From: Duganella radicis
Lineage (GTDB): Bacteria > Pseudomonadota > Gammaproteobacteria > Burkholderiales > Burkholderiaceae_D
Assembly (NCBI RefSeq): GCF_009720825.1
Contig: NZ_WNKY01000020.1
Span: 1 to 64,000, forward strand
Reading direction: 5' to 3'
Length of the DNA: 64,000 nt
Under the pieces are notes generated by a model. That model searched no databases. It had not been told where the DNA came from and was given only the letters and a program-made list of their open reading frames with translations. Position 1 is the stretch's first letter; every line of letters begins with the position of its first letter. Positions 8,238 to 17,335 of this stretch are shown here, piece after piece. The position numbers were made by a program, and so were the translations under genes.

Positions 8238-8936
8238 ATGCTGCGCATGAAAAACCTGAGCAAAGTCTATCGCACCCACATGATCGAGACCCACGCGCTG
8301 CGCGGTTTCGAGATCGACGTCAAGCAAGGCGAATTCGTCACCGTCACCGGCCCTTCCGGCTCCGGCAAAACCAGCTTCCTCAACATCGCCGGCCTGCTGG
8401 AGGAATTCACCGACGGCGAGTACATCCTCGACGGCATCAACGTCAAAGGCATGGACGACAACGCCCGCTCGCGCCTGCGCAACGAGAAGCTGGGCTTCAT
8501 CTTCCAGGGCTTCAACCTGATACCCGACCTGTCGCTGTTCGATAACGTCGACGTGCCGCTGCGCTATCGCGGCTTCAACTCGGCCGAACGCAAGGAGCGC
8601 ATCGAGGACGCGCTGTCCAAGGTGGGCCTGGCCTCGCGCATGAAGCACTACCCGGCCGAACTGTCGGGTGGCCAGCAGCAGCGCGTGGCGATCGCGCGCG
8701 CGCTGGCCGGTTCGCCCAAGCTGCTGCTGGCCGACGAGCCGACCGGTAACCTCGACACGCAGATGGCGCGCGGCGTGATGGAACTGCTGGAAGAGATCAA
8801 CGCCCAGGGCACCACCATCCTGATGGTGACGCACGATCCGGAACTGGCGGTGCGCACGCAACGCAATGTGCACATCATCGACGGCCAGGTGTCGGATCTG
8901 GTGCGCAAGGCGCCGTCGCTGTCCAACGTTGCTTGA
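8238..8936 (+). CDS. ABC transporter ATPase, MacB/LolD type
   Basis: The 232-residue ATPase has Walker A GPSGSGKT (residues 38-45), signature LSGGQQQRVAIARAL (about 141) and Walker B LLLADEPTGNLD (about 162), then the H-loop MVTHD. It is a stand-alone domain of the MacB/LolD/FtsE class that drives FtsX-type permeases by mechanotransmission. The start is ATG 8238, with GAAGAGG seven to ten bases upstream and a 19-base gap from the adaptor. Two permeases follow, so the transporter is probably one ATPase pair with two different permease halves. Confidence 0.93.
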   Translation: MLRMKNLSKVYRTHMIETHALRGFEIDVKQGEFVTVTGPSGSGKTSFLNIAGLLEEFTDGEYILDGINVKGMDDNARSRLRNEKLGFIFQGFNLIPDLSLFDNVDVPLRYRGFNSAERKERIEDALSKVGLASRMKHYPAELSGGQQQRVAIARALAGSPKLLLADEPTGNLDTQMARGVMELLEEINAQGTTILMVTHDPELAVRTQRNVHIIDGQVSDLVRKAPSLSNVA

Positions 8937-8946
8937 GGAGCCCGGC

Positions 8947-10263
8947 ATGTTCCAATACTATTTCCTGCTGGGCGTGCGCAGCCTGCGCCGCAACCCGGCG
9001 CTGACCGCGCTGATGGTGCTGACGCTGGCGGTCGGCGTGGCCGCCAGCATCGCCACCCTGACCATCCTGCACGTGATGTCGGGCGACCCGATCCCGCACA
9101 AGAGCGACCGCCTGTTCGTACCGCTGATCGACAACGGTCAGCCCGACAACTACAAGCCGGGCGACAAGCCGGACGACAATCAGTTGAGCTACCGCGACGC
9201 CACCAATCTGCTGAACAGCAAGGCCGGCGAACGCCGCACCATCATCTTCGGCATCAGCCTGGCGATCGAACCTGAGCGCAAGGACATCGGCGTGTTCAAC
9301 GCGCGCGGCATCGCCCCGACCGCGGACTTCTTCAATATGTTCGACGCCCCCTTCCTGCACGGCCAGGGCTGGAACCCGGGGGACGACAAGACCGGCGCCG
9401 ACGTTGTGGTCCTGAGCCGCAAGCTGGCGGAAAAGATCTACGGCGACGCCGACCCGGTGGGCAAGCGCCTGACCATGGGCGGCTTCCAGTACCAGGTGGT
9501 GGGCGTGCTCGATACATGGAAGGTGGTCCCGCGCTTCCACCGCATCATCGGCAGCAACGACGGCGCCTTCAGCGAAGAGGATGAAATGTTCATTCCATTC
9601 GCCAGCGCCATCCGCCACGAATTCCAGCGCAACGGCAGCACCAGCTGCTACGACGACGTCGCGCCCGGCTACCAGGCCTTCCTTGATTCCGAGTGCACCT
9701 GGATTCAGGCCTGGATCGAAACCCGCGGCGCCTCCGACCGCGCCGAGCTGCAAAGCTTCCTCGATTCCTACGCCACCGAACAGCGCAAGCTGGGCCGCCT
9801 GAAACGCGCCGCCCCGAACATGCTGTACAACGTGCGCGAATGGCTGGACTACATGAAGGTGGTCGGCAACGACAACAAGCTGTCGGCCTGGCTGGCGTTC
9901 GGCTTCCTGGTCCTGTGCCTGGTGAACACCATCGGCCTGCTGCTGGCCAAGTTCTCGGTGCGCGCCGCGGAAGTCGGCATCCGCCGCGCGCTGGGCGCCT
10001 CGCGCCGCGAGATCTTCGCGCAGTTCCTGATCGAGACCACGGTGGTGGGACTGGTGGGCGGCGTGCTTGGCCTGCTGCTGGCCTTCGGCGCGCTGGCCCT
10101 GATCGCCATGCAGTCCAAGGCGCTGACGCTGGTGGCGCACATGGACTGGGTGATGCTGCTGACCACCTTCGCGCTGGCCGTGCTGTCCGCCATCCTGGCC
10201 GGCCTGCTGCCGACCTGGCGCGCCTGCCAGGTGACGCCGGCCCTGCAACTCAAATCCCAATAA
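8947..10263 (+). CDS. FtsX/MacB-type ABC permease, first subunit
   Basis: The 438-residue protein starts with a helix (NPALTALMVLTLAVGVAASIATLTIL, residues 18-43), has a large periplasmic MacB-type domain (residues 45-310) and ends with three helices (AWLAFGFLVLCLVNTIGLLLA; VVGLVGGVLGLLLAFGALAL; VMLLTTFALAVLSAILAGLL). RRALGASRREIFAQFLIE is the conserved cytoplasmic coupling segment before the second of these. GAGGAG precedes ATG 8947, 10 bases after the ATPase stop. It likely pairs with the next gene as a heterodimer. The substrate is unknown; MacB relatives export peptides, lipopeptides or macrolides. Confidence 0.9.
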   Translation: MFQYYFLLGVRSLRRNPALTALMVLTLAVGVAASIATLTILHVMSGDPIPHKSDRLFVPLIDNGQPDNYKPGDKPDDNQLSYRDATNLLNSKAGERRTIIFGISLAIEPERKDIGVFNARGIAPTADFFNMFDAPFLHGQGWNPGDDKTGADVVVLSRKLAEKIYGDADPVGKRLTMGGFQYQVVGVLDTWKVVPRFHRIIGSNDGAFSEEDEMFIPFASAIRHEFQRNGSTSCYDDVAPGYQAFLDSECTWIQAWIETRGASDRAELQSFLDSYATEQRKLGRLKRAAPNMLYNVREWLDYMKVVGNDNKLSAWLAFGFLVLCLVNTIGLLLAKFSVRAAEVGIRRALGASRREIFAQFLIETTVVGLVGGVLGLLLAFGALALIAMQSKALTLVAHMDWVMLLTTFALAVLSAILAGLLPTWRACQVTPALQLKSQ

Positions 10264-10275
10264 GCGAACGCCATC

Positions 10276-11511
10276 ATGGAAATCCGCCCTATTCTTTCCG
10301 CGCTGCTGCGCAATAAAACCGGCCCGATCCTGGTGGCGATCCAGGTCGCGCTCAGCCTCGGCATCCTCGCCAACGCGCTGCACATCGTGCAGGTGCGTCA
10401 AGCCGTGGCGGCCCGTCCGACCGGGCTGGAACGCGAGCAGGAGATCTACGTGATCTCGGTGCGCCACCTCAAGCAAGGCGGCCACGAAGACCAGTTGGCC
10501 ACGCAGCGCAGGGACGCCGCCACGCTGCGCGCTGTGCCGGGTGTGCTGTCGGTGGCCGAGACCAGCCAGATGCCGCTGTCGCGCTCCGGGAATTACACCG
10601 GGCTGGCGGTGGACCGCAAGCAGACCCGCACCACCGCCACCTCGACCAGCTACAACAGCGCCGACTCGCTGGTGAAGACCTGGGGCCTGAAACTGACCGA
10701 GGGCCGCGACTTCTATCCGAACGAGGTGCCGGAGATCGATGTCAACACCAGCGACGACTTCCCGAAAGTGGGCATCGTCACCCGCACCCTGGCCGAGAAA
10801 ATGTGGCCGGGCCAAAGCAGCTACGTCGGCAAGACGGTGTACTTCGGCGTCGGCGACAAGTCGCGCAGCGTGCAGGTGGTGGGGGTGGTGGATCGGCTGC
10901 AAAGCCCGAACGCCCAGATCGGCGACACCGGCGAATACTCCATCATCACGCCCGCGCGTCTGACGGGCAATGAAGTGGTCAGCTACACCGTGCGCGCCGA
11001 ACCGGGACAGCTGGACCGGGTGATGAAGGAAACCGAGGAAGCCATCCGCAAGGCGTCGCCGTCGCCGGTGGTCACGCGCGCCAAGAGCGTGACCGAGTTC
11101 CGCACCGACCGCTATCGCGCCGACAACGCGCTGGCGTGGATGCTGGTGACGGTGAGCGTGCTGCTGTTGCTGATCACCGCCAGCGGCATCGTCGGCATGG
11201 CCAGCCTGTGGGTGACGCAGCGCCGCAAGCAGATCGGCGTGCGGCGCGCGCTGGGTGCGCGCCGCATCGACATCCTGCGCTACTTCATCACCGAGAACTT
11301 CATGATCACCAGCGCCGGCGTGGCGGCCGGCCTGCTGATCGCGCTCGGCCTGAATCAGCTGCTGGTCAGCCAGCTGGAGATGCCGCGCCTGCCGACCGGT
11401 TATCTGCTGGGTGGCGCCGCCATCTTCTGGGCACTGGGCGTGAGCGCGGTGTACGGCCCGGCATGGCGCGCGGCCAGCATCTCGCCGGCGACGGCCACGC
11501 GCAGCGCCTGA
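10276..11511 (+). CDS. FtsX/MacB-type ABC permease, second subunit
   Basis: The 411-residue protein has the same topology as its upstream neighbour: one N-terminal helix (GPILVAIQVALSLGILANALHIV), a periplasmic domain and three C-terminal helices (AWMLVTVSVLLLLITASGIVG onward). RRALGARRIDILRYFITENF is the coupling motif. It is only moderately similar to the first permease, so this is an old duplication and not a recent tandem copy. The start ATG 10276 is 12 bases after the previous stop, and the ribosome site is weak, suggesting coupled translation. Confidence 0.9.
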   Translation: MEIRPILSALLRNKTGPILVAIQVALSLGILANALHIVQVRQAVAARPTGLEREQEIYVISVRHLKQGGHEDQLATQRRDAATLRAVPGVLSVAETSQMPLSRSGNYTGLAVDRKQTRTTATSTSYNSADSLVKTWGLKLTEGRDFYPNEVPEIDVNTSDDFPKVGIVTRTLAEKMWPGQSSYVGKTVYFGVGDKSRSVQVVGVVDRLQSPNAQIGDTGEYSIITPARLTGNEVVSYTVRAEPGQLDRVMKETEEAIRKASPSPVVTRAKSVTEFRTDRYRADNALAWMLVTVSVLLLLITASGIVGMASLWVTQRRKQIGVRRALGARRIDILRYFITENFMITSAGVAAGLLIALGLNQLLVSQLEMPRLPTGYLLGGAAIFWALGVSAVYGPAWRAASISPATATRSA

Positions 11512-11539
11512 ACGCGCGCGGGAATGTTATGCTTGCGGC

Positions 11540-12886
11540 ATGCCTACCGTATTAATCATTGACGACAATGCCGCCGTTGCCGTGGCCCTCGACGTGCTGT
11601 TCTCGCTGCACGATATCGAGGCGCTGCGCGCGGCCTCGCCCGAAGCCGGGCTGGCGATGCTGGAACAGCACAGTGTGGACCTGGTCATCCAGGACATGAA
11701 CTTCACGGCCGACACCACCTCGGGCGAGGAAGGCACGGCGCTGTTCAATGCGATCCGCGACCGCTATCCGGACCTGCCGGTTATTTTGCTCACCGCGTGG
11801 ACGCATCTGAACGCGGCGGTGGATCTGATCAAGGCCGGTGCCGCCGACTATCTGGCCAAGCCGTGGGATGACCACAAGCTGATCGCCACCGTCAACAATC
11901 TGATCGAACTGGGTCAGGCCAAGCGCGCCTTGCAGCAGCGCGTGCGGGGCGAGTTGCGCCAGCGCCGCGAGCTGGAACGCGGCCATGATTTGCGCGGCAT
12001 GGTGTTCCAGGACCCGGCCACGGAACGGGTGATTCACCTGGCTTGCCAGGTGGCGCGGGCGGATGTGCCGGTGCTGATCTCCGGCCCCAATGGCACCGGC
12101 AAGGAACGGATTGCGGAAATCATCCAGGCCAATTCCTCGGTGCGCAACGGGCCGTTCGTGGTGTTGAATTGCGGCGCGATTCCATCCGAGCTGATTGAGG
12201 CGGAGTTGTTCGGCGCGGAGGCTGGCGCTTACACCGGGGCTTCCAAGGCGCGCGAGGGCAAGTTCGAGGCGGCCGATGGCGGCACGCTGTTCCTTGACGA
12301 AATCGGCAACCTGCCGCTGGCGGGGCAGATGAAATTGCTGCGCGTGCTGGAGACCGGGCGCTTCGAGCGGCTGGGGTCCAATCGCGAGCGGCAGGTGAAG
12401 GTGCGCGTGGTCAGCGCCACCAACGCGGACTTGCAGGCCATGATCAAGGCCGGCACCTTCCGCGAGGATTTGTTTTATCGCCTGAATGTGATCGAGTTGC
12501 GCTTGCCGCCATTGGCGGCGCGGCCGATGGATATCCTGCCGCTGGCGATGCACTTCCTCGGGCCGGAAAAGCAGCTGCATGCCGACGCGCAGGCGGCGCT
12601 GCTGGCGCACCAGTGGCCTGGCAATGTGCGCGAGTTGAAGAACGTGATGATGCGCGCCGGCCTGCTGGCCAGCGGCGATGTGATCAAGGTGGCGGACCTC
12701 GGTCTGCCGCCGGCGGTGGGCGGCGGCAACGGCAGCGATGAAGCCAGCCGCGAGCCGGACCGCGACGCCATCAGCCTGGCACTGAGCCGCGCGGGCGGCG
12801 TGGTGGCGCAAGCGGCGGCGGAACTCGGCCTGTCGCGCCAGGCCCTCTACCGCCGCATGGAGCGGCTCGGCATCGTTCGTCCGTGA
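11540..12886 (+). CDS. NtrC-type sigma-54-dependent response regulator
   Basis: The 448-residue regulator has a receiver domain (IIDDN at residues 6-10, phosphoacceptor Asp52 in VIQDMNF, KPW near 113), a AAA+ sigma-54 activation domain and a Fis-type helix-turn-helix (AAAELGLSRQALYRRMERLG). The AAA+ part shows Walker A GPNGTGKE near residue 181, the sigma-54 contact loop as GAYTGA near 229 (Tyr for the usual Phe, a known functional variant) and FLDEIGNLPL near 251. It overlaps the kinase gene by one base. It is the natural activator for the sigma-54 promoter at 6900 and, by shared elements, for that at 41725-41740. Confidence 0.93.
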   Translation: MPTVLIIDDNAAVAVALDVLFSLHDIEALRAASPEAGLAMLEQHSVDLVIQDMNFTADTTSGEEGTALFNAIRDRYPDLPVILLTAWTHLNAAVDLIKAGAADYLAKPWDDHKLIATVNNLIELGQAKRALQQRVRGELRQRRELERGHDLRGMVFQDPATERVIHLACQVARADVPVLISGPNGTGKERIAEIIQANSSVRNGPFVVLNCGAIPSELIEAELFGAEAGAYTGASKAREGKFEAADGGTLFLDEIGNLPLAGQMKLLRVLETGRFERLGSNRERQVKVRVVSATNADLQAMIKAGTFREDLFYRLNVIELRLPPLAARPMDILPLAMHFLGPEKQLHADAQAALLAHQWPGNVRELKNVMMRAGLLASGDVIKVADLGLPPAVGGGNGSDEASREPDRDAISLALSRAGGVVAQAAAELGLSRQALYRRMERLGIVRP

Positions 12887-14274
12887 TGAACGCCCCCGGC
12901 GACGACCGCCCCACACCGCCGCGCCAAAGCGCGCCGCTCGGGCCGGAGGCGCGCCGGCCGCGCGGCTTGCGGCTTTCGCTGCTCACGCGCTGGACCGCGC
13001 TGGTGGGCACGCTGCTCACGCTCGGCATCCTGATCGCGCTGGCGAGCGATCACTTCTTCCCCCACAACCCCGGCCTGGTGCTGGCGATCTGCCTGCTGTG
13101 CGTGGTGCCGATCTCCATCATTACCATCCGCGCCGAACTGGAACGCATGCTGTCGCTGTTCCGCGCCCTGACCGGCACCGTCACCAGCTACAAGGACGGC
13201 GACTTCTCCTTCAGCCTGCATTGGCCGCAGAACGATGAACTGAGCGATCTGGTCACCGCCCACAACGCCCTCGGCGACGTGCTGCGCCAGCAGCGCCTCG
13301 ACCTCGTGCAGCGCGAACTGCTGCTCGACACCATGGTGCAAAACACGCCGGTCGCCATGCTGCTGGTGAGCGAGTCCGGTCCCATCGTCTACGCCAACAT
13401 CGCCGCGCGTCAGCTGCTGAACCAGGGCCGCAAGCTGGAAGGCCACAAACTCGACGAGGTGCTGAACCACGCCTCGCCCGCCCTGCTGGAAGCCCTCGCG
13501 CGCGGCGGCGACGGCCTGTTCACCACCAAGGACGGCGAAGACGAAGACGTCTACCACCTGGCCCGCCGCAGCTTCAACCTGAACGGCCGCAAACACGAAC
13601 TGCTGCTGCTGCGCCAACTGACCATGGAACTGCGCCGGCAGGAAGTGCAAACGTGGAAGAAAGTCATCCGCGTCATCAGCCATGAGCTCAACAACTCACT
13701 GGCGCCATTGACCTCGCTGGCCCACTCCGGCGCGGAACTGGTAAGGCGTGGCCAGACCGAACGCCTGCCGCAAATCCTCGCCACCATCGAAGAGCGCACG
13801 CGTCATCTGGAAAGCTTCATCCTCGGCTACGCGCGCTTTGCCAAGCTGCCGGCGCCACGACTGGAAGCCCAGCACTGGCAACCCTTCCTGACCCAGTTGG
13901 GCGAGCAAGTCGTATTCCAGCAGATCGGCGAAGCGCCCGCCGAACCATGCGCCTTCGACCCCGCCCAGCTGGAGCAAGCGCTATTGAACCTGCTGAAGAA
14001 CGCCCACGAATCCGGCTCGCCCGCCGATCAGGTCAGCCTTGAAGTGCGCCGCCTGCACGAAGGGGTGCGCATCGACGTGCAGGACCGCGGCCCCGGCATG
14101 AGCGACGCCGTGCTGACCAACGCGCTGGTGCCGTTCTATTCCACCAAGCGCAGCGGCACCGGCCTGGGCCTGGCCCTGGCGCGCGAAATCGCCGAAGCCC
14201 ACGGCGGCCGCATCACCCTCACCAACCGCGACGGCGGCGGCCTGACCGTCACCATGATCCTGCCGCTGGCCTGA
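12886..14274 (+). CDS. Sensor histidine kinase with very short periplasmic loop
   Basis: The 462-residue kinase begins with two helices (about residues 35-53 and 64-81) separated by only about ten residues (SDHFFPHNPG). A PAS-like region (residues 140-230), the phosphoacceptor His266 in VISHELNNSLAPL, the N box NLLKNAHESG and the G boxes DRGPGM and GTGLGLALAREIAEAHGG follow. The catalytic part is NtrY-like. The tiny outer loop means that no soluble ligand domain is present; this fits intramembrane-sensing kinases that listen to a partner ABC transporter. ATG 12886 shares its A with the preceding TGA; a GTG at 12883 is the alternative start. Confidence 0.9.
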   Translation: MNAPGDDRPTPPRQSAPLGPEARRPRGLRLSLLTRWTALVGTLLTLGILIALASDHFFPHNPGLVLAICLLCVVPISIITIRAELERMLSLFRALTGTVTSYKDGDFSFSLHWPQNDELSDLVTAHNALGDVLRQQRLDLVQRELLLDTMVQNTPVAMLLVSESGPIVYANIAARQLLNQGRKLEGHKLDEVLNHASPALLEALARGGDGLFTTKDGEDEDVYHLARRSFNLNGRKHELLLLRQLTMELRRQEVQTWKKVIRVISHELNNSLAPLTSLAHSGAELVRRGQTERLPQILATIEERTRHLESFILGYARFAKLPAPRLEAQHWQPFLTQLGEQVVFQQIGEAPAEPCAFDPAQLEQALLNLLKNAHESGSPADQVSLEVRRLHEGVRIDVQDRGPGMSDAVLTNALVPFYSTKRSGTGLGLALAREIAEAHGGRITLTNRDGGGLTVTMILPLA

Positions 14275-14297
14275 GAACAGGGGCACATGGGAAAGCA

Positions 14298-14681
14298 TTA
14301 ACAGCTTACCCTCACATCGCCCTCACCGGTCCGAAGATTGAGGCCGATCCAACAACGATAGTGACTTTCCTTCGGATCACTCAGCTTCGCTGTATATGAG
14401 CATTCGACTCCTTTTTTACGCCGGTCGCGATCCCCATTCTCAGAACTGCAAGTTGGATGAGAATCTGGACCGACCAAATCGAAAAGTTCTTTCGCCGCTT
14501 GCCCATCAATGACGACCGTTAGCACGCTATCGGCCTTCGTCGGCGCTTCGGGATACGTAGCGGTTTCAGAATGAATCAAGTACCTTGCACGCAAGGGGCG
14601 CCACTCGCCACCGCCTGCATATGCCAGCACTGAGAAAAGAACTGTGCTCAAGACGGAAATCAGCCAGATGCATTTTTTCAT
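14298..14681 (-). CDS. Secreted small protein, probable T6SS immunity protein
   Basis: I recognise no family. The 127-residue product has a Sec signal (KKCIWLISVLSTVLFSVLAYA, cleavage near residue 22) and several Cys in the mature part that could form disulfides, so it should be periplasmic. It begins two bases after the stop of a predicted murein endopeptidase gene, which itself follows an hcp gene. A periplasmic protein in that place is what a cognate immunity protein would look like, because the target, peptidoglycan, is in the periplasm. The function is inferred from position only. Confidence 0.55.
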   Translation of the reverse strand: MKKCIWLISVLSTVLFSVLAYAGGGEWRPLRARYLIHSETATYPEAPTKADSVLTVVIDGQAAKELFDLVGPDSHPTCSSENGDRDRRKKGVECSYTAKLSDPKESHYRCWIGLNLRTGEGDVRVSC

Positions 14682-14683
14682 GC

Positions 14684-15172
14684 TTAGCCTCGCAATTCGA
14701 CATGAAAATGATTATCGTGATTCTTCATCTTCTTCACGAAGGGGATGTTCGGGTCATTGAAGAATATCTGAACGACAGGCGCAAAGGTACGGAACATTTC
14801 GATCAACCGTTTCGTCCCCTCTTTGTCGTAGTGCGAGTCCGACCAAATCACACCCTCTTCAAGACCGTCTTTACGCAACGGACGAACGTCCACCTGAAGG
14901 CCGTTCTTGTGTGAGCGATGATCTGGGGTTGCGCCCCCCCCGGCGATACTGATGTCTCCAACGCCAAATCTGCGCTTATCAATAGCCTGCCACTCAAACG
15001 CCACTCGCAAAATCGCGGTCATCATCAGCGGGGAAGCGTACTGGTATGCGCCTCTCGCTGGCTTTTTATGTAGCTCACCGTAGACATAGTAGCCCGAGTC
15101 CATCGGAGTCTGAGGCAACATGAAAAAGTGGCGCGAATCCTCTGGCGGACGCAGCGAATCATCTTCTACCAT
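14684..15172 (-). CDS. MepA-like (M74) murein endopeptidase, probable T6SS effector
   Basis: The 162-residue protein has the metal-site pattern of penicillin-insensitive murein endopeptidases: DHRSHKNGLQVDVRP (residues 84-98, His85, His88, Asp95) and HDNHFHVEL near the C-terminus (His155 and His157). Such enzymes cut the D-Ala-mDAP crosslink of peptidoglycan. It has no signal peptide, unlike housekeeping MepA, which fits delivery by a secretion system. ATG 15172 is chosen because GAGGGG lies nine bases upstream and the gene then starts 13 bases after the hcp stop; an earlier in-frame start at 15250 would overlap hcp. The following gene is the likely immunity gene. Confidence 0.75.
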   Translation of the reverse strand: MVEDDSLRPPEDSRHFFMLPQTPMDSGYYVYGELHKKPARGAYQYASPLMMTAILRVAFEWQAIDKRRFGVGDISIAGGGATPDHRSHKNGLQVDVRPLRKDGLEEGVIWSDSHYDKEGTKRLIEMFRTFAPVVQIFFNDPNIPFVKKMKNHDNHFHVELRG

Positions 15173-15185
15173 GATAGAAGCCCCC

Positions 15186-15677
15186 TCAGATGATTCTATT
15201 GGTGGCGAGATCCCAACCGCCGGTGGTACTGCCTCCAGCACCGCCGCCAATTTTCTGTTGCGTATATTTCCATTTCACCCGCGAGAACTTCAGTCCGACG
15301 GAGTCATGCAGAATATTCCCCTCACTCACCACCTGTTCCATATTGGCGATTAGCACATTCTCTAACTCGACTTCGTAATACTTTACCCGCTCGCCTTGCC
15401 CATCAGCGCGCATGAATTCGATCCTAGCTTTAGGAATCGTCCTGCCTGCGGAACTGGTCTGCATCAGAATTGGCGAAGACAGGTCGGTAAGCTTAGTGAT
15501 AGAGAGTGTCCGGTGTTCACATCTTTCGGCGGTATGGCCCCCAGCTGTCGATGCCGTTGCGCTCTTGGGTTGCGCCACGCCTAAATACGCTGAGGTTACT
15601 TCGATCCAGCCTATGTGGGATGAATCGGCCGATTCGCCCTTTATGCCGTCGATTTGCAGGTATACGTCGATTGCCAT
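15186..15677 (-). CDS. hcp: Hcp-family type VI secretion tube protein
   Basis: The 163-residue protein has the Hcp1 pattern: MAIDVYLQIDGIKGES at the N-terminus, IGWIEVTSAYLG, then ITKLTDLSSPILMQ and the C-terminal beta strands ending VKWKYTQQ. Hcp hexamers form the inner tube of the T6SS and carry small effectors in their lumen. GGAG precedes ATG 15677. No other T6SS structural gene is in the window, so this is an orphan hcp-effector-immunity cassette that would use a secretion apparatus encoded elsewhere. Confidence 0.88.
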   Translation of the reverse strand: MAIDVYLQIDGIKGESADSSHIGWIEVTSAYLGVAQPKSATASTAGGHTAERCEHRTLSITKLTDLSSPILMQTSSAGRTIPKARIEFMRADGQGERVKYYEVELENVLIANMEQVVSEGNILHDSVGLKFSRVKWKYTQQKIGGGAGGSTTGGWDLATNRII

Positions 15678-15795
15678 GATGACTCCAAATTAAGAGGTGT
15701 GTCAGAGCATTCTTGCGTAGACCTCACTTGGATAAATTGGGGTACATCAAGCAAAAAACAAATTGGGCAGCCGCAACATGACGCATCAAGGCGTG

Positions 15796-16237
15796 ACAAC
15801 ACGCCATCTTCAGATCGCGCGCAGACCGCTTAAGTGCCGCACTGGATTTTATCCCACGAACAAGCGTAATCAACGAAGCAGACTTTGAGGGATTTAAACG
15901 CAAATTTCTTATTGCGTTTGATGAAGCTGAACGTGGAGGCGGCGTGGCAACTGCCAGTCGCCTGTTGGCATTGAAACGACCAGACTATTTCGTGTGCGTG
16001 GACAGCGCCAACAAGAGCAAGCTGTCTAAGGCAATAGGAATTAGGATGGGTCATATAACGCTTGATACAGGCCATCGTTCACCAAATCGTCGAACTCTGA
16101 TCGGCGATGGTCATAGATGGCCGCGCACTCCAGTCGTGCTGCCTACGATAGTCTTCAATGCGGAGATCACCGATGAAAAGCCTTGGAGCTTTAGCGCCTC
16201 ATTCAGATGCAACCCGTTCGGGGCTGTGATTATTTGA
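15796..16237 (+). pseudogene. Remnant of an unrecognised gene, no start codon
   Basis: A frame open from the TGA near 15793 to TGA 16237 encodes plausible protein without an ATG at a suitable place. A convincing stretch reads FKRKFLIAFDEAERGGGVAT and then ASRLLALKRPDYFVCVDSAN. The composition is AT-richer than the core genome. The second half, after about base 16030, looks less protein-like. I read it as a decayed 3' fragment in an accessory block; the ASRLLA...RPD...CVDSAN pattern reminds me of restriction or defence proteins, but I cannot name a family. The stretch 15678-15795 holds only the presumed hcp promoter region. Confidence 0.35.
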
Positions 16238-16289
16238 GACTTTTCATCATGGAAATTTTCATATAATGGGATCTTTTCTAGGACATCCC

Positions 16290-17330
16290 ATGCTTCAGGA
16301 CGTATCCATCTGGGTCTATGACATCAGCCGATGCGGTTACTACGCGTACCGTGGTGCAGAAGACCGCGCCCCATTGTTCGGCGGCGTGACCACGACCTTT
16401 GCCGCATTAGAGAACTGGGTGGACGGCAAACTGCTGGGGCAGACCGCAACCTATGGCGCCAATGAAGGAGACGAAGTCGCAGAGTCCTATCTGTTGGATA
16501 TCCATCATGGTGCGCACGGTGATTACTTGGTGGGTATCTGGAACCGTCTCCCAGGCAACCGACATCACGTTTCTTCTGTAGGTATCGGCGACGTGGTTGG
16601 GGCGGCTTCGGCCGAGGTCACCGAGCTCGACCGTGATCGCATTCCCGGCTTTGCGACGTATTTCTGGGTGATGCCGGCCGAGCGCCGCGTGGCGGCCATT
16701 GGCCTCAAGCACCTGAGCCACGGCCTTATTAACTTCGGCAATTACCTGACGGGCTTCCTGAAGTTCATCAATCCCGATCATGTGGTACTCGGCGACGAAG
16801 GGCCGAACAACGAGCTAGTCATCAATGGCTACCGCGCAGCACCTGATGCCGACGTTCATCCTGCTGGGATTCGGCCGACGTTTAACATTAAGTCGATCCC
16901 CCGTGGCGGCGATCTTGACTACTTGCGCCAAAACGTTGGCGCGATATCCAAGGTGATGTGCAAAACTGTGATCTCAACCATGGAACCGGCACAGCGGAAT
17001 TGGCTTCAATCGATGCTCGACGTGGCACGCATTGCAAAGGCACCAGCGCCAAACGTTGTAGACGCGCCCATCCGTGTCGAATTCCCAATTGCGTTGACGC
17101 TGGACGAGCTTAACGCAAGCATCGCTGAGTGGGAGGAAGACATCAGCGATTCAAGTGAGAACGATTTGGGATTCCGTCTTAACGACGGCCAGAAGAAGTG
17201 GCTGCGCAAGTCTCACGCGCGCGAAAACAAGCGACTTGACGTAGAATGGGTGGATGACGAGTTGATTAACCTCGCCGCTCTGCTCGGGCAACTTCAAGTT
17301 CACCGAGCGGAAATCCTTGCTTTGGGGTAG
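16290..17330 (+). CDS. Unrecognised cytoplasmic protein in an accessory pair
   Basis: I recognise no family. The 346-residue protein has no signal peptide or membrane helix. The central part (IPGFATYFWVMPAERRVAAI, about residues 117-136) is followed by GNYLTGFLKFINP; the C-terminal third is charged. ATG 16290 is chosen because AGGAC lies eight bases upstream and the family-like sequence starts there; an ATG at 16266 overlaps a TATAAT (16262-16267) that could be the -10 element. The next gene, a four-helix membrane protein, begins six bases after the stop, so the two form one unit. A soluble sensor plus small membrane effector would fit a phage-defence pair, but this is inference. Confidence 0.7.
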   Translation: MLQDVSIWVYDISRCGYYAYRGAEDRAPLFGGVTTTFAALENWVDGKLLGQTATYGANEGDEVAESYLLDIHHGAHGDYLVGIWNRLPGNRHHVSSVGIGDVVGAASAEVTELDRDRIPGFATYFWVMPAERRVAAIGLKHLSHGLINFGNYLTGFLKFINPDHVVLGDEGPNNELVINGYRAAPDADVHPAGIRPTFNIKSIPRGGDLDYLRQNVGAISKVMCKTVISTMEPAQRNWLQSMLDVARIAKAPAPNVVDAPIRVEFPIALTLDELNASIAEWEEDISDSSENDLGFRLNDGQKKWLRKSHARENKRLDVEWVDDELINLAALLGQLQVHRAEILALG

Positions 17331-17335
17331 ATGAA

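Noticed and set aside
16234..16267. Full sigma-70 promoter before the 16290 gene (TTGAGA and TATAAT)
   Set aside because: The TATAAT at 16262 is good but the TTGAGA is 22 bases away, too far for a standard -35.
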